Positions 16,610 through 24,569 of a stretch of 64,000 nucleotides of DNA are shown here, in pieces. The notes under the pieces are model-generated. The model ran no database searches and was not told the origin of the DNA. It saw only the letters and a list, made by a program, of their open reading frames with translations. How positions within the stretch are numbered: the stretch's first letter is position 1; each line of letters starts with the position of its first letter. Source of the stretch: Lachnospiraceae bacterium (lineage in GTDB: Bacteria > Bacillota > Clostridia > Lachnospirales > Lachnospiraceae); the NCBI GenBank assembly GCA_004557975.1, contig SFEV01000017.1, positions 11,589-75,588 of the forward strand. Reading direction: 5' to 3'. The position numbers and the translations under genes were made by a program.

Positions 16610-17704
16610 ATGAAATCGAATCTGATACGATATTTGCATGAATATGGAAAGAAAAGCTTCCGGGAAGTTCCCTTTTCAGAGGTGGATGCACTCGTTCTGG
16701 CACAGCTCTCTTACCTGAAGCTGGAGGAGGTTGTGCCGGGGTTCGGTAAAGGCGGAGGCGTATCCTGGGAAGAAATACGCGCCCATGAAAATTATAATCA
16801 TCTGTTTTCCGATCCCATATACGGAAAACAGCATCGGAGTGTATTTGAGCTTGTGGCAGAGAGCAGACGCTACCGCAAAATAAGAGCCAATTATTTTGTG
16901 GAGTGGTTTGACGAAGAGAAGGAGGCACAGTTTGCCGCTGTGACCTTTTTTCTCGGTGCCACAAGCTTTTTTGTTTCTTTCCGCGGCACGGACGAGACGC
17001 TGGTGGGCTGGAAGGAAGACTTCAATATGGGATATATGGAGACGGTTCCGTCCCAGAAAAAGGCTCTTGCCTATCTGAAGGGCGTTGCCCGGTATACGGG
17101 AGGAGGCAGGCTGATTCTGGGAGGTCACTCAAAGGGCGGAAATCTGGCAATCTATGCTGCTGCCTGCGCTCCGGTGACAATTCAGAGACGGATTCGAAGA
17201 ATCTATAGCTTTGATGGTCCGGGGTTTCGGAAGGGATTTTATGATCGCCCCGGTTTTCGCCGCATTGAGGATAAATACTGCAAGATCGTTCCGGAGCAGT
17301 CGCTGATCGGCATGCTGCTGGTCAATTACAGAAAATACCGGGTGGTGGAAAGCTATAAAAACGGTGTGATACAGCATGATCTGATGCAGTGGAAAATCAG
17401 AAACGGCAGATTTGTTTACCGCAAAGATGTCTATCGCAGAAGCAGCAGGAGAACCGGGATTCTGAACGCCTGGATGGATTCCCTGAACCGGGAGCAGACA
17501 GCGTTTTTCGTCGAAACACTGTATGAGCTGCTGACCTCCGCCAGAGTGCGCAGCGTAGTGGATTTTTTCAGAGCACCGGTCCGTCTGATTCACCGGTTGA
17601 TTCAGAGCTTCCGGAAGCTGGATCAGGAACAGCGCAGAAGCTTTCTGGAAATCATTCTGAAGCTTCCCAGGACAGCCGGGAATTTTTACAGAAAGAGCCG
17701 ATAA
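16610..17704 (+). CDS. DUF2974 (Mbeg1-like) alpha/beta hydrolase
   Basis: A 364-residue protein of the Mbeg1-like group of lipase-type alpha/beta hydrolases. FVSFRGTDETLVGWKEDFNM near residues 124-144 matches the oxyanion-side strand. LILGGHSKGGNLAIYAA contains the nucleophile-elbow serine in GHSKG. FDGPGFRK follows. The C-terminal 100 residues are rich in Arg and Lys. No signal peptide is visible, so it is probably cytoplasmic. The physiological substrate is unknown. It follows ktrA by 26 nt with a strong ribosome-binding site, and a terminator closes the operon at 17740-17777. Confidence 0.85.
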   Translation: MKSNLIRYLHEYGKKSFREVPFSEVDALVLAQLSYLKLEEVVPGFGKGGGVSWEEIRAHENYNHLFSDPIYGKQHRSVFELVAESRRYRKIRANYFVEWFDEEKEAQFAAVTFFLGATSFFVSFRGTDETLVGWKEDFNMGYMETVPSQKKALAYLKGVARYTGGGRLILGGHSKGGNLAIYAAACAPVTIQRRIRRIYSFDGPGFRKGFYDRPGFRRIEDKYCKIVPEQSLIGMLLVNYRKYRVVESYKNGVIQHDLMQWKIRNGRFVYRKDVYRRSSRRTGILNAWMDSLNREQTAFFVETLYELLTSARVRSVVDFFRAPVRLIHRLIQSFRKLDQEQRRSFLEIILKLPRTAGNFYRKSR

Positions 17705-17739
17705 CCTGACCATGGAATAAATGAAAGCGAAGAGCTTCT

Positions 17740-17777
17740 GCCTTTGCACGGAAAAATCTGTGTGAAGGCTTTTTTTA
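17740..17777 (+). terminator. Intrinsic terminator after the DUF2974 gene
   Basis: Stem GCCTTTGCAC/GTGTGAAGGC with a purine-rich loop, followed directly by seven T residues. Confidence 0.88.
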
Positions 17778-17780
17778 TTG

Positions 17781-17801
17781 GGAAATTCTGGCTGAATTTC
17801 C
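17781..17801. promoter_or_regulatory. 21-bp perfect inverted repeat upstream of the LacI-type gene
   Basis: GGAAATTC, 5-nt centre, GAATTTCC. Position (about 200 bp before the regulator gene) and symmetry suit an operator, possibly for that regulator. It does not match the usual CG-centred LacI-family operator. Confidence 0.35.
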
Positions 17802-18001
17802 AGGTATCAGAATACATATAAAAATGAAAAAAAACGTGAATTATTTGGCAAATAAAACACAGAATGGTTGCGTTTTTACAGAAAAATAATAAAGTGACAT
17901 GTGGATGCACGACCATATATTTCAAAATTAATAAAAGTGCACAGTGTCAAATATAATAATGCCATGAAAAATGAAGTGGCTGACAGAAATGATGATGGAG
18001 G

Positions 18002-19081
18002 GTGATTGCTGTAGTTACGAGAAAGGACATCGCGGCAAAGGCAGGAGTTTCTGTATCGGTTGTTTCCAGGGCTCTGAATAACAGTGGTTATGTAGAAGCA
18101 GAGAAGAAAAAGAAAATTCTGCAGATTGCAAAGGAGCTTGGATATTCGCCCAATCCAGTGGCCATGTCTCTGGCCAGCCGCCGGACAAAACAGATTCTTT
18201 TTTACTGCAAGGATCTGAGGAATGCGTTTAATATCGAAGCCTATGAGGGAATGTTCAGGGCAGCGCAGAAACAGGATTATATGGTAGTTGTAAACGGGGA
18301 TATTGATTTTCACAGAATCAAGGATCTGATGGTGGACGGTCTGATCTTTCCCAATGAAACCATGACACAGCAGTATTTGAGAAAGATCGGGAAAAATTAT
18401 TATCTTTCAGTGGTTTCCATGGGATTTGGAAATGTTATCTCCGGTGAATTTCAGAAATCTGTACCTATCGTGGAGTGTGATCTGTGGCGCGGCACCGAAC
18501 AGATTTTCCAGTATCTGTGGATGCGTGGCCATCACAGGATCGCAATGGTGACACCTTATGGGTGGAATCAGGAAGAGTCGAGAATTATTGCCTGGAAACA
18601 GTTGACAAAAGAAGAATTCGGAGAAAGACAGCGAGAATATTATCTGGGAATGAGCTGTATGGATTTTCCGGGAGACAGCAGAATTACCGTGTTTCCGGAA
18701 GAAAGAGTTTTTATGAATGAAGAAATTCCTGACAGCTTTTTTGAAAAAGGCGAGGTGTCGGCGGAAATTTTCCGGGAGAAAAATCTGGATGCCACGGCGG
18801 TGATCTGTTTCAATGATGAGATGGCTATGGGATTTTGCAAGAAGATGAAAATGCTTGGATGCAGAATACCGGAGGATCTGTCCGTGGTCAGCTATGATGG
18901 GGTGTACAGCGGACGGTATGCAATACAGAAGTTGACAACTCTGAGTCTGAATGCGCAGATGCTGGGGAAAAAATGTGTGGAGGTTCTGCTGGATAAAATC
19001 AATGGAAACAAGATAAAAAATGTCACCCATATTCCGCTGAAGCTGATTGAGGGAGAGACGGTTCGGACTCTCCGGGAATAA
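18002..19081 (+). CDS. LacI-family transcriptional regulator
   Basis: The 359-residue regulator has an N-terminal helix-turn-helix (TRKDIAAKAGVSVSVVSRAL, then NNSGYV) and hinge (PNPVAMSLASRRT). The periplasmic-binding-protein-like sensor domain ends in LGKKCVEVLLDKI. It probably controls the adjacent sugar importer and GH42 genes, with a galactoside as effector; this is inferred from position. The start is awkward. The annotated GTG at 18002 overlaps a strong GGAGG at 17997-18001, so the true start may be a non-canonical codon just downstream (the family N-terminus fits GTT ACG AGA, 18014 onwards). TATAAT at 17952 may be its -10. Confidence 0.92.
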   Translation: MIAVVTRKDIAAKAGVSVSVVSRALNNSGYVEAEKKKKILQIAKELGYSPNPVAMSLASRRTKQILFYCKDLRNAFNIEAYEGMFRAAQKQDYMVVVNGDIDFHRIKDLMVDGLIFPNETMTQQYLRKIGKNYYLSVVSMGFGNVISGEFQKSVPIVECDLWRGTEQIFQYLWMRGHHRIAMVTPYGWNQEESRIIAWKQLTKEEFGERQREYYLGMSCMDFPGDSRITVFPEERVFMNEEIPDSFFEKGEVSAEIFREKNLDATAVICFNDEMAMGFCKKMKMLGCRIPEDLSVVSYDGVYSGRYAIQKLTTLSLNAQMLGKKCVEVLLDKINGNKIKNVTHIPLKLIEGETVRTLRE

Positions 19082-19140
19082 AATAGTAATTTGGCGCTGG
19101 GATACAGTCGCTGAAAATAAAAACCAAAGGAGGATATGAA

Positions 19141-20469
19141 ATGAAAAAACGTATCTTAACAGCAACACTGGCACTTGCCATGACAGCATCCCTGTTATCA
19201 GGATCAATGATGACTGTCAGTGCAAACGAGGAACTTGAGGGAACAATCGAGGTCGGCGGTTGGCCATCCGGTGATGACGCATTTGAAGCGGCTCTGGAAG
19301 GGTTCAATGAGAAGTATCCGAATATTGAAGTAGAGCTGGTGTTTACAGACACGACTGCACATCATCAGTCACTGCAGACTTCTCTGGCAGCAGGCTCCGG
19401 TGCTCCGGATGTGGCCATGGTTGAGGGAGCATATATCGCCCAGTACAGAAACAGCACGGCGCTTGCCGATCTGAATCAGTTTGGCGTAGACAAGTACAAA
19501 GATGATTTCGGAGCATTCAAGTGGGATCAGGCAGTATCCGATGATGGCACGAGAATGGTAGCTCTTCCGTGGGATCTGGGCCCGACACTTTATTATTATC
19601 GTACCGATATATTTGAGGAATGCGGACTTCCGACAGATCCGGCAGAGGTTACAGAGCTTATGAGTACATGGGACGGCGTTCTTAAGGTGGCTGAGGCTGT
19701 TTCCATTCCTGGTGAGAGATGGTTCCTTCCGTCAGCAGCATATCCGTATCAGTGGATGTTCATCAACCGTGATTACTATGATGAGAAACTGAACCTGAAG
19801 CTGGAAAGAGACGGAGATCTGGAGTGTCTTGATGCCTGCCTGAAGATCAGAGAGAACGGCTGGGATATGAACGTTGATATGTGGTCAGCAGAGGCATATG
19901 CAGCATACGCTCAGGGCACATGCGTATCTGTAGCAGCAGGTTCCTGGTTCTCAGGATTCCTGAAGACAGATATCGATCCCGATGGCGCAGGACACTGGGG
20001 AGCAACTGCTCTTCCGGCAGGTATGCCGTCTACAAACTGGGGCGGTTCCTTCCTTGTAATTCCGGAACAGTCTGAAAATAAAGAACTTGCATGGGCATTT
20101 ATTGAGTATATGCTTTGTACAGCAGAGGCTCAGAACGCAATGTTTGCGGCAGTTGATTACTTCCCGGCATACGAGCCGGCATGGGAAGTAGCTCCGGAAC
20201 TGTATACAGACGGCGATCCGTACTTTGGAGGACAGGCTCCGAACTCTATCGCAACAGAAATCGCAGCATCCGTTCCCACCGTATTCAATACGATCATGGA
20301 TGTTACAGCAGAAGGTTATCTGTACAGCTCCTTCAATGCAGGTGCTGAGGCCGGCGAGACTCCGGAGCAGATTCGTGATAGACTCGGAAATGATATCGAG
20401 GCAGCATGTGCAGAGCTTAAGGCACAGCAGATCCAGACACTGAAAGACGCAGGCGTTTGGGAAGAATAA
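19141..20469 (+). CDS. ABC sugar importer substrate-binding protein (SBP_bac_1)
   Basis: 442-residue extracytoplasmic sugar-binding protein. Signal peptide of about 29 residues (MKKR, hydrophobic core, TVSANEE). It continues with a family-1 binding-protein fold: GFNEKYPNIEVELVF, SLAAGSGAPDVAMVEGAY, MVALPWDLGPTLYYYRTDIF, and WAFIEYML near residue 317. AAAGGAGG precedes the ATG. No cysteine lies near the cleavage site, so it is not a standard lipoprotein. It is followed by two permease genes and two GH42 enzymes, pointing to beta-galactosides or galacto-oligosaccharides as ligand. No ATPase gene is in the operon; such importers often share an MsmK/MsiK-type ATPase. Confidence 0.93.
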   Translation: MKKRILTATLALAMTASLLSGSMMTVSANEELEGTIEVGGWPSGDDAFEAALEGFNEKYPNIEVELVFTDTTAHHQSLQTSLAAGSGAPDVAMVEGAYIAQYRNSTALADLNQFGVDKYKDDFGAFKWDQAVSDDGTRMVALPWDLGPTLYYYRTDIFEECGLPTDPAEVTELMSTWDGVLKVAEAVSIPGERWFLPSAAYPYQWMFINRDYYDEKLNLKLERDGDLECLDACLKIRENGWDMNVDMWSAEAYAAYAQGTCVSVAAGSWFSGFLKTDIDPDGAGHWGATALPAGMPSTNWGGSFLVIPEQSENKELAWAFIEYMLCTAEAQNAMFAAVDYFPAYEPAWEVAPELYTDGDPYFGGQAPNSIATEIAASVPTVFNTIMDVTAEGYLYSSFNAGAEAGETPEQIRDRLGNDIEAACAELKAQQIQTLKDAGVWEE

Positions 20470-20515
20470 TTCAATATCATTCTGATATAAAGATTTATAG
20501 CAGAAAATGAGGGAA

Positions 20516-20546
20516 GGGGTTGTTTTCTGACAACCCCCTCTTTTTC
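20516..20546 (+). terminator. Attenuating terminator between sugar-binding protein and permease genes
   Basis: Perfect 8-bp stem GGGGTTGT/ACAACCCC with a 6-nt loop, followed by CTC and five T residues. It probably lets only part of transcription reach the permease genes. Confidence 0.75.
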
Positions 20547-20580
20547 CGAAGAGAACAATGTTTAAAGGAGGTCGGCTGAA

Positions 20581-21549
20581 TTGACGAAGAAAAAGACCGG
20601 ACTGCTGGCTACTCTCTGGCAGTACAGAGTAGCCTATGCGTATATTGCTCCGTTTTATATTCTGTTTGCCACATTTACCCTGTTCCCGATGGTGGCAGGA
20701 TTTGCCCTCAGCTTTTTCCGCTGGGACGGACTGGGTGCCATGCATTTTATTAAATTTGAAAATTATGTAAATCTTCTGAACGATCCGCTGTTCTGGAAGG
20801 CACTGAAAAATACATTGTTTATGGGACTGATCGCGCATATTCCGATCCTGCTGGGCGGCCTGGTGCTTGCCTACCTGCTGAATTCCAAGCTGGTAAAAGG
20901 ACAGAATATTTTCAAGACTATCTACTTTATGCCTATGGTTACCAGTTCCGTTGCGATTTCCATTATTTTTTCCAACATGTTCGGATACAATTACGGTCTG
21001 ATTAACTGGTTTCTGGGGCTGTTCGGGGAAGAACCCATCAACTGGCTGGCCGGTGACGGATCTCTGATTCCGGTGGCTGTAATCATACTGTTTGCATGGA
21101 AGTGGATCGGCTGGAACATGGTCATCTATCTGGCAGGCATGCAGGGAATCAGCAATGATATTTATGAAGCGGCAGAGATTGACGGCGCAAATCATACACA
21201 GATTATTTTCCGCATTCTGATTCCGCTTCTGAAGCCGATCATTCTCTTTACCATGATTCAGTCTACCATCGGTATGTTTAACCTGTTTACAGAACCATTC
21301 ATGCTGACAGGAAGCAACCTGAACGGAGGAACCAACAACGGCGGCCTGACACTGATGATGTACCTGCTCGGAAAAGCTCCGCAGGGCGGCACCGCTTACG
21401 GCTATGCGTCTGCAGTTGCCTACGTGATCACCATGATGATTATCCTTGTTTCTATCCTTCTTAACAGGGTAATGTCAGACACGGATCCGGAGGAGAGACG
21501 CCTTCTGAAAGAACAGAAGAAGATGAGAAAGGAGAGAAGAAAAGCATGA
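20581..21549 (+). CDS. ABC sugar importer permease, MalF/UgpA type
   Basis: 322-residue membrane protein with six predicted helices, beginning YIAPFYILFATFTLFPMVAGF. The EAA coupling loop EAAEIDGANHTQIIFRILIPLL is near residue 200, typical of the CUT1 family. The start is TTG at 20581, 9 nt after AAAGGAGG; no ATG lies nearby in frame. It overlaps the next permease gene by 4 nt (ATGA). Works with the 19141-20469 binding protein. Confidence 0.93.
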   Translation: MTKKKTGLLATLWQYRVAYAYIAPFYILFATFTLFPMVAGFALSFFRWDGLGAMHFIKFENYVNLLNDPLFWKALKNTLFMGLIAHIPILLGGLVLAYLLNSKLVKGQNIFKTIYFMPMVTSSVAISIIFSNMFGYNYGLINWFLGLFGEEPINWLAGDGSLIPVAVIILFAWKWIGWNMVIYLAGMQGISNDIYEAAEIDGANHTQIIFRILIPLLKPIILFTMIQSTIGMFNLFTEPFMLTGSNLNGGTNNGGLTLMMYLLGKAPQGGTAYGYASAVAYVITMMIILVSILLNRVMSDTDPEERRLLKEQKKMRKERRKA

Positions 21550-22430
21550 AAACATTATTAATCATTCTGGTACTGTTCGCAGCCTTTCTGATTCTGATCT
21601 CTGCGTTCACGAAAAGAGGAAAGAAAATCGCGTTGTACATCGTCCTGATTACGATAGCAATTATCATGCTGACACCATTTTATATGATGTTTGTCATGTC
21701 CACACTGAAGACCAATGAGATTTATTCTTTCCCACCGGTTCTGACCTTTGGAACCAATTTGCTGGAAAATCTGAAAAATATGAGTGAAAAGATCGATCTG
21801 CTCCGGGCATTTGGAAACAGCCTGTTTGTGACCGGTTCTTATGTGGTCCTGGTGCTGTTCTTCTGTTCCATCGGTGGATATGCCTTTTCTGTTTATGATT
21901 TTCCGGGTAAAAAGCAGTTGTTTACCATTCTTCTGGGTACCATGATGGTTCCGGCTACGGCAGGAATGATTCCCTGGTTCATCATGATGAGCCGTTTTGG
22001 CTGGGTAAACAGCTACAAGGCACTGATTATTCCGGGATGCGCCAATGCATTCGGTATTTTCTGGATGCGGCAGTACTGTCAGAACAACGTGCCAAAGGCT
22101 TTGATGGAGGCTGCCCGCATCGACGGCTGCAGTGAGTGGACCATCTTCTTCCGGGTCATTGCGCCCATCCTGAAGCCTGCATATGCTTCCCTGGGTATCA
22201 TGCAGTTCGTAAATCAGTGGAATGAATTTACACAGGCATTGCTGATTCTGAAAAAAGAGAAGCTGTACACACTGCCGCTGATTCTCCGCTCTCTGGTGAC
22301 AGACAGAGGTACCGATCAGGGTGCTCTGATGGTAGCCAGTACATGTGCGGTATTACCGCTTCTGATCTGCTTCCTTTGCGCTTCCAAGTTTTTCATGGAT
22401 GGCTTGACAGCAGGTGCGGTAAAAGAGTAA
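21546..22430 (+). CDS. ABC sugar importer permease, MalG/UgpE type
   Basis: 294-residue CUT1-family permease with an N-terminal helix and MLTPFYMMFVMSTLKTNEI. A GTMMVPATAGMIPWF segment follows, then the EAA loop EAARIDGCSEWTIFFRVIAPIL. The start codon overlaps the stop of the MalF-type gene, so the two are translated in a coupled way and form the heterodimeric channel. The ATPase must come from elsewhere in the genome. Confidence 0.93.
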   Translation: MKTLLIILVLFAAFLILISAFTKRGKKIALYIVLITIAIIMLTPFYMMFVMSTLKTNEIYSFPPVLTFGTNLLENLKNMSEKIDLLRAFGNSLFVTGSYVVLVLFFCSIGGYAFSVYDFPGKKQLFTILLGTMMVPATAGMIPWFIMMSRFGWVNSYKALIIPGCANAFGIFWMRQYCQNNVPKALMEAARIDGCSEWTIFFRVIAPILKPAYASLGIMQFVNQWNEFTQALLILKKEKLYTLPLILRSLVTDRGTDQGALMVASTCAVLPLLICFLCASKFFMDGLTAGAVKE

Positions 22431-22473
22431 AAATAGATTGACAGAAAAAACTGAGACTGAAAGGAGAGCTGAT

Positions 22474-24522
22474 ATGACAAAGATATTGGATGGTTCCGGC
22501 CTGGTGCTCGGTACCTGCTATTATCCGGAACACTGGCCGGAAAGTATGTGGAAGGAAGATCTGGAGAGGATGCTGGAGTCCGGCATTCAGGTAGTCCGGA
22601 TCGCCGAGTTTGCGTGGAGCAAAGTAGAACCGACGGAAGGCAATTTTACATATGAATTTTTTGACCGTTTTCTGGATCTGGCAGAGGAAGTGGGGATGAA
22701 GGTCATCTTCTGTACACCGACGGCCACTCCGCCGGCATGGCTGACGGAAAAATATCCGGAGGCGCTCAACGCGGACATCAACGGACAGCTTTACCGTCAC
22801 GGAGCCAGAAGACATTACAATTATAATTCACCTGCTTACCAGAGACTTTCCGCTGTTATTACAGAAAAATTTGCGGAGCATTATGCAGGCAGAAAGTGCA
22901 TTATCGGATGGCAGCTGGACAATGAGCTGAACTGTGAGATGAACGAATTTTATTCGGAGAGCGATACGGCCGCATTCCGTGTATTCCTTCAGGAAAAATA
23001 CAGTACTCTGGATGCACTGAACCAGGCATGGGGCACTGCATTCTGGAACCAGACCTATACGGACTGGAATGAAATATTTGTACCGCGGAAAACCGTCAGC
23101 AATTCGGTAAATCCCCATCAGGTGCTGGATTATACCAGATTTATTTCTGCCAGCTGCAGACGCTACGCAAAAATGCAGAGTGATATCATCCGGAAATATC
23201 TGAAACCGGGAGATTTTATCACTACGAACGGTATGTTCAGCAATCTGGACAATCATGCCATGAACGAGGAGAGCCTGGATTTCTATATGTACGACTCTTA
23301 TCCGAACTTTGCGTACTGCCTGGATGCGTACCGTGATGATCCGAAGGATCTGAAAGACCGCAAGTGGAGCAGGAATCTGGCAGAGGTACGCTCCATCAGT
23401 CCTTCCTTTGGAATCATGGAGCAGCAGTCCGGAGCCAATGGCTGGAATACCAGGATGGAAGCTCCTACCCCGAGACCGGGACAGCTGACACTCTGGACCA
23501 TGCAGTCCATTGCTCACGGCGCAGATTATGTGAGCTATTTCCGGTGGAGGACATGCACCATGGGTACAGAGATTTATTGGCATGGTATTCTGGATTACTC
23601 CAGCCGTGAGAACCGCCGGATCCGTGAAGTGCGTGACGTGCATCAGAAGCTGCAGCAGATGAAGGATGTGGCAGGCGCCGTGTACGAGGCAAAAGTGGGT
23701 ATTGTAAAGGATTATGACAATATCTGGGATGCTCAGCTGGATGTATGGCATCAGAGAGTGGACAGTGCCAGCATGAAAGCGCTTTTTGCTGCCGCGCAGC
23801 GGACCAACACTCCTGTGGATTTCGTATATTTAAGAGAAAAGACGAAACCGGAGGATCTGAAGAAATACCAGGTACTGTTTTATCCTCATGCCACGATCAT
23901 GACTAAAGAACGTGCGGCGCTGCTGCAGGAGTACGTGGCAGACGGAGGAACGCTGGTTGTAGGCTGCCGCAGCGGTTACAAAGACCTCACAGGAAAATGT
24001 GTAATGGACAAACTGCCGGGTCTGCTGTCTGAACTGACCGGTACAGATATTCCGGAGTATTCCTTTATTGCTCCGGACGCAGGAAGGGTGACGGCAGACT
24101 GGAATGGAACAGAGCTGGAAGCAAGCGTATTTACAGATCTGCTGGAAGCAGCAGGAGCAAACGCAAAGCTGGAAGCTACATATACCTCTGACTATTATGC
24201 AGGAAGCGGAGCCCTGGTCAGCAACGAATGCGGAAAGGGTAAAGCTTACTACTATGGCTCGGCATGGAATGAAGCATCCGCCAGAATCTTCCTTGAGAAG
24301 CTGGGAGTTATGAGTCCGTATGCAGATATCGTGGAGACACCGGAAAGCTGTGAGATTGCAGTGAGAAGCAAAGGGGAACGGAGATTCCTGTTTGTTCTGA
24401 ACTATGATAAAGCACCTGCAGAGATTTTATTGAAGAAAGAGTGTCTGAACCTGTACACGCAGGAAAAGATTTCAGGTAAGGTGAAACTGGAAGGATACGG
24501 AACTTTGGTTGTGGAGATCTGA
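22474..24522 (+). CDS. Beta-galactosidase, GH42 (first copy)
   Basis: The 682-residue GH42 enzyme has an N-terminal TIM barrel with GTCYYPEHWPE, RIAEFAWSKVEPTEG and TPTATPPAWL. The acid/base Glu is at about residue 151 in IGWQLDNE, and the nucleophile Glu at about 316 in GIMEQQSG. A trimerisation domain and a small C-terminal beta domain complete the GH42 layout. No signal peptide, so it hydrolyses imported beta-galactosides in the cytoplasm. AAAGGAG lies 7 nt before the ATG at 22474, which is preferred over an upstream in-frame ATG. It is the fourth gene of the sugar operon. Confidence 0.95.
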   Translation: MTKILDGSGLVLGTCYYPEHWPESMWKEDLERMLESGIQVVRIAEFAWSKVEPTEGNFTYEFFDRFLDLAEEVGMKVIFCTPTATPPAWLTEKYPEALNADINGQLYRHGARRHYNYNSPAYQRLSAVITEKFAEHYAGRKCIIGWQLDNELNCEMNEFYSESDTAAFRVFLQEKYSTLDALNQAWGTAFWNQTYTDWNEIFVPRKTVSNSVNPHQVLDYTRFISASCRRYAKMQSDIIRKYLKPGDFITTNGMFSNLDNHAMNEESLDFYMYDSYPNFAYCLDAYRDDPKDLKDRKWSRNLAEVRSISPSFGIMEQQSGANGWNTRMEAPTPRPGQLTLWTMQSIAHGADYVSYFRWRTCTMGTEIYWHGILDYSSRENRRIREVRDVHQKLQQMKDVAGAVYEAKVGIVKDYDNIWDAQLDVWHQRVDSASMKALFAAAQRTNTPVDFVYLREKTKPEDLKKYQVLFYPHATIMTKERAALLQEYVADGGTLVVGCRSGYKDLTGKCVMDKLPGLLSELTGTDIPEYSFIAPDAGRVTADWNGTELEASVFTDLLEAAGANAKLEATYTSDYYAGSGALVSNECGKGKAYYYGSAWNEASARIFLEKLGVMSPYADIVETPESCEIAVRSKGERRFLFVLNYDKAPAEILLKKECLNLYTQEKISGKVKLEGYGTLVVEI

Positions 24523-24569
24523 CAGGCAGAGTTTGCGCAAAGATAAAACAGAGAGGAGGATAAAATTAT

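Noticed and set aside
19951..21195. A 414-codon minus-strand frame across the sugar importer genes.
   Set aside because: It spans two well-supported + strand genes and the terminator between them.
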